NCBI GenBank assembly: GCA_027489355.1
Contig: JAIXZY010000028.1
Span: forward strand, 36,950 to 100,949
Length of the DNA stretch: 64,000 nt
Source of the DNA: Paracoccaceae bacterium
GTDB taxonomy: Bacteria > Pseudomonadota > Alphaproteobacteria > Rhodobacterales > Rhodobacteraceae
Direction of reading: 5' to 3'
The position numbers were made by a program, and so were the translations under genes. A model generated the notes under the pieces. It saw only the letters and a program-made list of their open reading frames with translations. It was not told the DNA's origin and did not search any database. Shown here in pieces: positions 57,644 to 64,000 of this stretch; the first letter of the stretch is position 1, and the number at the start of each line of letters is the position of its first letter.

Positions 57644-59239
57644 ATGTCGAACCGCGCCCCCCTTCCGCCCGAAATCGCCCGCCGCCGGACCTTCGCGATC
57701 ATCGCGCACCCCGACGCCGGGAAAACCACGCTGACCGAAAAGTTCCTGTTGTTCGGGGGCGCGATCCAGATGGCCGGCCAGGTCCGCGCCAAGGGCGAGG
57801 CGCGGCGCACGCGGTCTGACTTCCTGAAGCTGGAGCAGGACCGGGGCATCTCGGTCAGCGCATCGGCGATGAGCTTCGACTTCCGCCAGTACCGCTTCAA
57901 CCTGGTCGACACCCCCGGCCACAGCGACTTTTCCGAAGACACCTACCGGACGCTGACCGCCGTCGATGCCGCGATCATGGTGATCGACGGGGCGAAGGGC
58001 GTGGAAAGCCAGACGCGCAAGCTGTTCGAGGTCTGCCGGATGCGCGACCTGCCGATCCTGACCTTCTGCAACAAGATGGACCGCGAAAGCCGCGACACCT
58101 TCTCGATCATCGACGAGATCCAGGAAAACCTGGCAATCGACGTGACCCCGGCCAGCTGGCCCATCGGCTCGGGCCGCGATTTCATCGGCGCCTATGACCT
58201 CCTCCACGACCGGCTGGAGATCATGGACCGCGCCGACCGCAACAAGGTGGCCGAGTCGATCCAGATTTCCGGCGTCGACGACCCGAAGCTGGCCGAACAC
58301 ATCCCCGCGGACCTGCTGGCCAAGTTCCACGAGGAACTGGAGATGGCGCGCGAACTGCTGCCCGCCTTCGACCGCGCCGCCTTCCTGAACGGCTCGATGA
58401 CGCCGATCTGGTTCGGCTCGGCCATCAACTCCTTCGGGGTGAAGGAACTGATGGACGGCATTGGCGAATACGGGCCGGAACCCCAGCCGCAGAAGGCCGC
58501 CGAGCGTCAGGTCAGCGCCGACGAGACGCCGGTGACGGGTTTCGTCTTCAAGGTCCAGGCCAACATGGACCCCAAGCACCGCGACCGGGTGGCCTTCGTC
58601 CGCCTTGCCAGCGAGCATATCGAACGCGGAATGAAGCTGCATCACGTGCGGTCGAAGAAGCCGATGTCGATCACCAACCCGGTCCTGTTCCTGGCCGCCG
58701 ACCGGGAATTGGCCGAGGAGGCCTGGGCCGGCGACATCATCGGCATCCCGAACCACGGCCAGCTGCGGATCGGCGACGCCCTGACCGAAGGGGAAAACCT
58801 CCGCTTCACCGGCATTCCAAGCTTCGCGCCGGAACTCCTGCAATCCATCCGCGCGATGGACCCGATGAAGGCCAAGCACCTGGAAAAGGCCCTGACCCAG
58901 TTCGCCGAGGAAGGCGCGGCCAAGGTCTTCAAGCCGATGATCGGCAGTGGCTACATCGTCGGCGTCGTGGGCGCGCTGCAGTTCGACGTGCTCGCCAGCC
59001 GGATCGAGCAGGAATATTCGCTGCCCGTCCGCTTCGAGGGGTCGAACTTCACCTCCGCACGCTGGATTTCCGGCGACAAGGCGGAGATCGAGAAGCTCGT
59101 CAACGTCAACAAGGGCCACATCGCGCATGACAGCGACGGGGATCTGGTGTTCCTGACTCGTCTGCAGTGGGACATCGACCGCGTCGTGCGCGACTATCCG
59201 GGCGTCAAACTGACCGCGACCAAGGAGATGATGGTCTGA
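57644..59239 (+). CDS. prfC: Peptide chain release factor 3
   Basis: The 531-residue GTPase has G1 AHPDAGKTTLTEK, G3 DTPGHSDFSEDT and G4 CNKMDRE, then EF-G-like domains with FKVQANMDPKHRDRVAF and the C-terminal QFDVLASRIEQEY. RF3 recycles RF1 and RF2 from the ribosome after peptide release. Length is normal. Transcribed divergently from the SDR gene. Confidence 0.96.
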   Translation: MSNRAPLPPEIARRRTFAIIAHPDAGKTTLTEKFLLFGGAIQMAGQVRAKGEARRTRSDFLKLEQDRGISVSASAMSFDFRQYRFNLVDTPGHSDFSEDTYRTLTAVDAAIMVIDGAKGVESQTRKLFEVCRMRDLPILTFCNKMDRESRDTFSIIDEIQENLAIDVTPASWPIGSGRDFIGAYDLLHDRLEIMDRADRNKVAESIQISGVDDPKLAEHIPADLLAKFHEELEMARELLPAFDRAAFLNGSMTPIWFGSAINSFGVKELMDGIGEYGPEPQPQKAAERQVSADETPVTGFVFKVQANMDPKHRDRVAFVRLASEHIERGMKLHHVRSKKPMSITNPVLFLAADRELAEEAWAGDIIGIPNHGQLRIGDALTEGENLRFTGIPSFAPELLQSIRAMDPMKAKHLEKALTQFAEEGAAKVFKPMIGSGYIVGVVGALQFDVLASRIEQEYSLPVRFEGSNFTSARWISGDKAEIEKLVNVNKGHIAHDSDGDLVFLTRLQWDIDRVVRDYPGVKLTATKEMMV

Positions 59240-59302
59240 GGCGCGCTTGACCCATTTCGGCACCCGCCCTAGCCTTCCACCGCAGCGCGGGAGGGAGTGA
59301 CA

Positions 59303-60160
59303 GTGACGACGGCCGACAGTCCTGCCCCGCCGCCCGACCTTCCCGAGAGCCCGTCCCTGACCTATCCCGACGCGCCCGGCGGGGTGATCGACCGCTGGAA
59401 CGGGCGGCGCGGGCCGGTGCTGTATGGCCGGGGCGAGGCCTTGCCGCCGCTGGACCTTGACCTGGCGCCGCTGCTGCGGGACCGGGTGCCCGAGGGCGAG
59501 CCCCCGCCCACCGGCCGTCTGTCGCATTACAAGCGAAAGCTCTGGCAGCTTCGGCGCGAATTGGAGGGGCAGACCGAACTGGCGGTGCTGAACGCCGACC
59601 TGATCGTGCACCTGCGCCGCGCGACCTTTCCCGACCACGCCCCTGCCCTGTTTCGCCGGGTCTGGACCGAACAGGGCGCGGCGCTGATGCAGGACCTGCC
59701 GACGCGCTGGCTTATCTCCTCGGTCATCACCTTCGGCGATTTCGGCGAGACCGAGGCGCAGCGGCGGCTGGGGCTGTCGCTGAACGTGCTGTTCTCGCTG
59801 ATCAAGCTGTACGAATTCGAACGCCTGACCTCCGGTCTCGGCCCGGACGAGCTGTTCCGCCGCAAGCGCAAGAAGGGCAGCCGGCTGCCGCTGGGGATGC
59901 TGGACTTCGGTCTGGACAGTGGCGGGCTGGATTTCAACCTGCTCGCCCCGATCTGGAAAGCCGCGCAGGAAGAGCCGGTGGTCGGACCACTGGCCTGCCT
60001 GCTGCTCGACCGGCTGAACGCCGATCCGGCCAACCTCTTCCGCCGGCTGCAACGGATGCGGGACGGTCGCCGCGCCCATCTGGCGAAGCTTGAGGCCCGC
60101 GCCGAGGCCGAGGAAGCCGCCTCACGGCAGCGAGAAAGGCCCGACGGCCCTTCGACTTGA
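59303..60160 (+). CDS. Hypothetical soluble protein (285 aa)
   Basis: The protein has a Pro-rich N-terminus (PAPPPDLPESPSLTYPDAPG), then a mostly helical part with YKRKLWQLRRELEGQTELA, HLRRATFPDHAPALFRRVW and LKLYEFERLTSG-like stretches, and an Arg/Glu-rich end. There is no signal peptide or membrane segment, and I recognise no family, though it looks like a conserved rhodobacterial protein. GTG 59303 is preceded at a good distance by GGAGGGAG; GTG 59297 would sit inside that site. Confidence 0.75.
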   Translation: MTTADSPAPPPDLPESPSLTYPDAPGGVIDRWNGRRGPVLYGRGEALPPLDLDLAPLLRDRVPEGEPPPTGRLSHYKRKLWQLRRELEGQTELAVLNADLIVHLRRATFPDHAPALFRRVWTEQGAALMQDLPTRWLISSVITFGDFGETEAQRRLGLSLNVLFSLIKLYEFERLTSGLGPDELFRRKRKKGSRLPLGMLDFGLDSGGLDFNLLAPIWKAAQEEPVVGPLACLLLDRLNADPANLFRRLQRMRDGRRAHLAKLEARAEAEEAASRQRERPDGPST

Positions 60161-60278
60161 CCCCAGGGGTGTTTTCCGCTATGCGCCTTCGGCGGCCAAA
60201 CGGGGCCGAGACGCCGGGGCGCCCGGAAACTTGCGTCCCACCATCCATGCGGTCCGATACCGCATTCATAGGACGCTA

Positions 60279-61925
60279 ATGACCAAATTTTCCGACCTCG
60301 CGCTGGACCCGCGCGTGCTGCAGGCCGTCACCGAAGCTGGCTACGAAACCCCCACCCCGATCCAGGCCCAGGCCATTCCGGAAGCGCTGAAGGGCCGCGA
60401 TGTCCTTGGCATCGCCCAGACCGGCACCGGCAAGACCGCCAGCTTCACGCTGCCGATGATCACGCTTCTGGGCCAGGGCCGCGCCCGCGCCCGGATGCCA
60501 CGGTCGCTGGTGCTTGCCCCCACGCGCGAGCTTGCCGCCCAGGTGGCCGAAAACTTCGACATCTATGCCAAGCACACCAAGCTGACCAAGGCGCTGCTGA
60601 TCGGCGGCGTGGCCTTCGGCGAACAGGACAAGCTGATAGACCGCGGTGTCGACGTGCTGATCGCCACCCCCGGCCGCCTGCTGGATCATTTCGAACGCGG
60701 CAAGCTTCTCTTGACCGGCGTGCAGATCATGGTCGTGGACGAGGCCGACCGGATGCTGGACATGGGCTTCATCCCTGACATCGAGCGGATCTTCCAGCTT
60801 ACCCCCTTCACCCGCCAGACCATGTTCTACAGCGCGACCATGGCGCCGGAGATCGAGCGGATCACCAACACCTTCCTGACCAACCCGGCCCGGGTGGAAG
60901 TGGCGCGGCAGGCGACGACCTCGACCACGATCACGCAAAGCCTGATCCAGGTGACCCCGGCCCGCAAGGACCGCAGCTTCGCCGACAAGCGCGCCGTGCT
61001 GCGCGGCCTGATCAAGGCCGAGGGCGAGGCCTGCACCAACGCGATCATCTTCTGCAACCGGAAGATGGACGTGGACGTTGTGGCCAAGTCACTGAAATCG
61101 CACGGCTTCAACGCCGCCCCTATCCACGGCGACCTGGAACAGTCGCAGCGGATGAAGACGCTGGACGCCTTCCGCGACGGGACGCTGCACCTTCTGGTCG
61201 CGTCCGACGTGGCGGCACGCGGGCTGGACATCCCGGCGGTGAGCCATGTGTTCAACTTCGACGTCCCCTCGCACCCCGAGGATTACGTCCACCGCATCGG
61301 CCGCACCGGCCGGGCGGGTCGCCTGGGCAAGGCCTTCACCATCGCGGTGCCATCGGACGAGAAGTATCTCAAGGCGATCGAAAGCCTGATCAAGGCCGAG
61401 ATCCCCCGCGGCGAGCTGCCCGAGGGCTATGAACCCTCGACCGCCGATAGCCGCCCGGACCGCGCCCCGCGCGAGGACCGCAAGGGCCGCGACCGTGACC
61501 GGGGTGGCCGGGGCCGTGACCGTGAGCGTCCGGTGAAGCCGCATGACGAAGTGGCCGCGATGGAGCCCGTCGTGGTGGCACCGAAACCCGAAGTGGTCGA
61601 GGAAGCCCCGCGCGAAGAGCGCCGGGAAGAGCGCCGCGATCGCGGCAGCGACCGTCGCCGCGATGACCGTGGCGACCGCGCCGACCGCCGCGAACCGCGC
61701 GAAGAGCGTCGGGAGCCCCGGGAAGAACGTCGTGACGACCGCCGCGAGGATCGCCGGGACGACCGGCGCGACTATCGCCGCGACCGCGACCTTGGCCCAG
61801 CCGTGATCGGCATGGGCGACCATGTTCCGGACTTCATCCTGCGCAGCTTCGCGCTGAAGCAGTCCACTGCCGATGATGCGGCCCCCGAGGCCCGCGAAGA
61901 GGCCGAGGCCGCGTCCGAGGGCTGA
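60279..61925 (+). CDS. rhlE: DEAD-box RNA helicase, RhlE type
   Basis: The 548-residue helicase has Q-motif TPIQAQAIPEAL, motif I AQTGTGKT, II VDEADRMLD, III SATM, and C-terminal VASDVAARGLDIP and HRIGRTGRAGR. After about residue 390 comes a disordered tail rich in Arg, Asp and Glu (RREERRDRGSDRRRDDRGDR and similar), then a short conserved end VPDFILRSFAL. It probably unwinds rRNA or mRNA in the cytoplasm. ATG 60279 follows AGGA. Confidence 0.93.
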   Translation: MTKFSDLALDPRVLQAVTEAGYETPTPIQAQAIPEALKGRDVLGIAQTGTGKTASFTLPMITLLGQGRARARMPRSLVLAPTRELAAQVAENFDIYAKHTKLTKALLIGGVAFGEQDKLIDRGVDVLIATPGRLLDHFERGKLLLTGVQIMVVDEADRMLDMGFIPDIERIFQLTPFTRQTMFYSATMAPEIERITNTFLTNPARVEVARQATTSTTITQSLIQVTPARKDRSFADKRAVLRGLIKAEGEACTNAIIFCNRKMDVDVVAKSLKSHGFNAAPIHGDLEQSQRMKTLDAFRDGTLHLLVASDVAARGLDIPAVSHVFNFDVPSHPEDYVHRIGRTGRAGRLGKAFTIAVPSDEKYLKAIESLIKAEIPRGELPEGYEPSTADSRPDRAPREDRKGRDRDRGGRGRDRERPVKPHDEVAAMEPVVVAPKPEVVEEAPREERREERRDRGSDRRRDDRGDRADRREPREERREPREERRDDRREDRRDDRRDYRRDRDLGPAVIGMGDHVPDFILRSFALKQSTADDAAPEAREEAEAASEG

Positions 61926-61941
61926 TGCGCCCCCTCCCTGA

Positions 61942-61964
61942 CCCTCTCCCCCTCGGGGAGAGGG
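61942..61964. terminator. Hairpin between convergent helicase and RNase J genes
   Basis: Perfect 10-base arms CCCTCTCCCC (61942-61951) and GGGGAGAGGG (61955-61964) with a CTC loop lie in the 60-base gap. There is no T tract, but position suggests a shared transcript end. Confidence 0.5.
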
Positions 61965-61985
61965 ACGCGGGGACTGAACCGCGGC

Positions 61986-63656
61986 TTACTCGGCCACCAG
62001 CCGGCTGATCACCACGTTCACCTCGGGCTTCTTGCCGATTTCTTCCATCGCCACCTGGCGCACGACCTTGCGGATTTCCTCTTCCAGCTTGGTGTCGTCC
62101 GCCATGACCTTACGGCCAAGCCGGCCGATCACCTCATCCAGGTCGGTCTCCATCGTCTCGGCCAGCGGACGTTCGCCCCGCCCGGTGGTCGACAAGCCCA
62201 TGAGCTCTACCCAGGGCTCGCCCATCGGGCTGTTGGTCTCATCCAGGATCAGCGTGACCGTGACATGGCCATTCAGCGCCATGCGGATGCGGTCGCGGAT
62301 CACCCCGTCCATTGCCCCGACCATCGCGGTGCCGTCCAGGTAGATGCGGCCGGTCTCGACATACTCGGCCACCTCCGGCACGTCGCCGGAAAGGTTCAGC
62401 ATCGTCCCGTTGGGCGCGACGGCAGCGGCGATGCCGGCCTCGGTCGCGATGCGGACATGCTCGCGCAGGTGGCGGTGTTCGCCGTGCATCGGGATCAGCA
62501 TGTCGGGCAGGACCAGGCGGTGGACATGCTCGAGGTCCGGGCGGTTGGCATGGCCCGAGACGTGATACTTGCCGTTCTGGTCGTCCAGAACCTGCACGCC
62601 CATCTCTGAAAAAGCGTTCCAGACCCGGATCACGTCGCGTTCGTTGCCGGGGATCGTGCGCGAGGAGAAGAGGAAGGTATCGCCCTCTTTCATCTCAAGC
62701 CCCAGGTACTTGCCCCGCGACAGCTGCGCGCTGGCCGCCCGGCGTTCGCCCTGCGACCCGGTGACGAGCAGCATCAGGTTCCGCCGCGGCACTTCGAGCG
62801 CCTCTTCCGGCGTCACGGTCCTGGGGAAGCCCGCCAGCACCCCGGTCTCTTCGGCAGCCGAGAGCATCCGCTTCATCGACCGACCAAGCACGCAGATCGT
62901 GCGGTCGGCGGCCCGCGCCGCCTCGGCCAGGGTCTTCAGCCGCGCGACGTTCGAGCCAAAGGTGGTGGCGACGACCATGCCGCTGCAACTGCGGATAAGG
63001 TCGGTCAGAGGCTCGGCCAGCGTCGCCTCGGACCGGCCCTCGTGGGTGGAGAAGACGTTGGTGGAATCGCAGGTCATCACCTTGACCGGCTTTTCCGCGA
63101 CGATCTCGGCGATGCGGGCGTCGTCCCAGCCTTCGCCCACCACCGGCGTATGATCGATCTTGAAGTCGGCCGAGTGGAAGATCCGCCCCGCCGGCGTGTC
63201 GATCACCAGGGCAGAGCTTTCAGGGATCGAGTGCGAGACGGGGACGAACTGCACCTTGAACGGCCCAGCCTCGATCACGGCCGGGCGGGGTTCGACGGTG
63301 ACGATCTGGTCGATGGGCAGGCCTGCCTCCTCGAACTTCAGCCGGCCAATGGTGGCCGTGAACTTGCGGGCGTATACCTTCTTGCCAAGCTCGGGCCAGA
63401 GCGGGGCCAGCGCGCCGATGTGGTCCTCGTGCGCGTGGGTGATGAAGATCGCCTCCAGCCGGTCCAGCTTGTCGTGGAGCCAGCTTACGTCCGGCAGGAT
63501 CAGGTCCACCCCGGGCGAGGTGTCCATGTCCGGGAAGGTCACGCCGAGGTCGACCAGGATCAGCCTCTCCTTCCCCGGAAGACCGTAGCCGAAGACATAG
63601 GCGTTCATGCCGATCTCGCCGGCGCCGCCGAGGGGAAGGTAGATGAGGCGGTTCAT
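61986..63656 (-). CDS. rnj: Ribonuclease J
   Basis: The 556-residue metallo-beta-lactamase fold RNase has zinc motif THAHEDHIGAL (73-83), FHSADFK, beta-CASP motifs (TCDSTNV, TTFGSNVARL), and VSGHANRPD with PMHGEHRHL. It is a 5'-3' exo- and endoribonuclease that matures rRNA and decays mRNA in alphaproteobacteria. Its ATG overlaps the coaX stop by four bases; rnj-coaX is a common rhodobacterial pair. Confidence 0.95.
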   Translation of the reverse strand: MNRLIYLPLGGAGEIGMNAYVFGYGLPGKERLILVDLGVTFPDMDTSPGVDLILPDVSWLHDKLDRLEAIFITHAHEDHIGALAPLWPELGKKVYARKFTATIGRLKFEEAGLPIDQIVTVEPRPAVIEAGPFKVQFVPVSHSIPESSALVIDTPAGRIFHSADFKIDHTPVVGEGWDDARIAEIVAEKPVKVMTCDSTNVFSTHEGRSEATLAEPLTDLIRSCSGMVVATTFGSNVARLKTLAEAARAADRTICVLGRSMKRMLSAAEETGVLAGFPRTVTPEEALEVPRRNLMLLVTGSQGERRAASAQLSRGKYLGLEMKEGDTFLFSSRTIPGNERDVIRVWNAFSEMGVQVLDDQNGKYHVSGHANRPDLEHVHRLVLPDMLIPMHGEHRHLREHVRIATEAGIAAAVAPNGTMLNLSGDVPEVAEYVETGRIYLDGTAMVGAMDGVIRDRIRMALNGHVTVTLILDETNSPMGEPWVELMGLSTTGRGERPLAETMETDLDEVIGRLGRKVMADDTKLEEEIRKVVRQVAMEEIGKKPEVNVVISRLVAE

Positions 63657-64000
63657 GGGTGTTCCTTGTTCAGGGCATGGATCAGGACGAGGCCGTGCAT
63701 GGTCAGGTCATCCTCGATCGCATCAAATAGCTCGGTTCCTTGCGCGAACAGGGAGGCGAGGCCTCCGGTCGCGATAACTTTCATCGGGCGGTCCCTCTCG
63801 CGGCGCACTTCGCGCACGATGCCTTCGACCAGGCCGACATAGCCCCAATACACGCCGGATTGCATGCAGGCCACCGTATTTGTGCCGATGGCCCGGGCGG
63901 GGCGGGCCACATCGACGTGAGGCAGGGCCGCGGCGGCCATGTGCAGGGCCTCCAGCGAGAGGTTGACGCCCGGCGCGATCACCCCGCCGATATAGGCGCC
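63653..64000 (-). CDS. coaX: Type III pantothenate kinase, C-terminal part
   Basis: The visible 115 residues enter from the right edge: GAYIGGVIAPGVNLSLEALH, ATNTV-like GTNTVACMQSG, GYVGLVEGIV, and VIATGGLASLF. These are the C-terminal landmarks of CoaX, which phosphorylates pantothenate in the first step of coenzyme A synthesis. The N-terminal half lies outside the window. Overlaps the RNase J start (ATGA). Confidence 0.93.
   Translation of the reverse strand, partial: GAYIGGVIAPGVNLSLEALHMAAAALPHVDVARPARAIGTNTVACMQSGVYWGYVGLVEGIVREVRRERDRPMKVIATGGLASLFAQGTELFDAIEDDLTMHGLVLIHALNKEHP

Noticed and set aside
1..64000. tRNA, rRNA, riboswitch, IS element or prophage genes
   Set aside because: No cloverleaf-like sequence, transposase, integrase or phage structural protein was recognised in any gap or frame.

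Overview
The window is one uninterrupted stretch of high-GC alphaproteobacterial chromosome. Gene order and families point to the Rhodobacteraceae (Rhodobacter/Tabrizicola/Gemmobacter-like): ruvX-DUF1289, tatABC with a DUF815 ATPase, surE-pcm-nlpD, RNase J-coaX, a fused iolC-DUF2090 and many ATGA/GTGA start-stop overlaps. No IS element, prophage, CRISPR array, rRNA or tRNA was recognised. The genus is an inference from gene content and style.

0-9 kb: housekeeping genes (end of a probable ccmI, ruvX, DUF1289), a TauE/SafE exporter with an oxygenase-like gene, a Bcr/CflA drug exporter and dusA. Then come two divergent genes for secreted Gly/Asn-rich proteins, one PepSY-like, followed by an OmpR-type response regulator and its histidine kinase. 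An identical 11-base direct-repeat unit occurs before dusA and before the PepSY-like gene.

9.2-26.3 kb: fifteen minus-strand genes, mostly overlapping or closely packed. In transcription order: Gfo/Idh/MocA dehydrogenase, CoA-transferase, enoyl-CoA hydratase, aldehyde dehydrogenase, a four-gene glucose-type ABC importer, GMC oxidoreductase, SDR, a second GMC oxidoreductase, Dabb protein, DUF993 protein, LacI regulator and glycerate 2-kinase. A pair of LacI-type operator dyads lies before the first gene, shared with a divergent HpcH/HpaI aldolase. This looks like an oxidative catabolic pathway for an unknown sugar or polyol ending in pyruvate and glycerate. Paired perfect palindromes sit in three of its gaps.

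26.4-36 kb: the aldolase, a single-chain fusion of a kynureninase-like PLP enzyme with a kynurenine-formamidase-like cyclase, an inositol-monophosphatase family enzyme, and a BMP-type nucleoside ABC transporter operon ending in a cytosine-deaminase-like hydrolase.

36-41 kb: a membrane Ser/Thr protein kinase, preceded by a tiny Cys-rich ORF and followed by a small coupled ORF and two paralogous secreted proteins joining a LysM domain to a solute-binding domain. I consider this and the kynureninase/formamidase fusion the best candidates for something undescribed.

41-50.6 kb: a myo-inositol block (iolR, iolC-DUF2090, iolD, iolE, iolB) with two GGAA-N6-TTCC operators, then surE-pcm-nlpD. 50.6-64 kb: CNNM/CorC protein, DUF815 ATPase, tatC-tatB-tatA, a short HTH regulator behind two dyads, an FbpC-like ATPase, a small membrane protein, an atypical SDR, prfC, a hypothetical protein, an RhlE-type helicase with a long Arg/Asp/Glu tail, RNase J and the start-truncated coaX.
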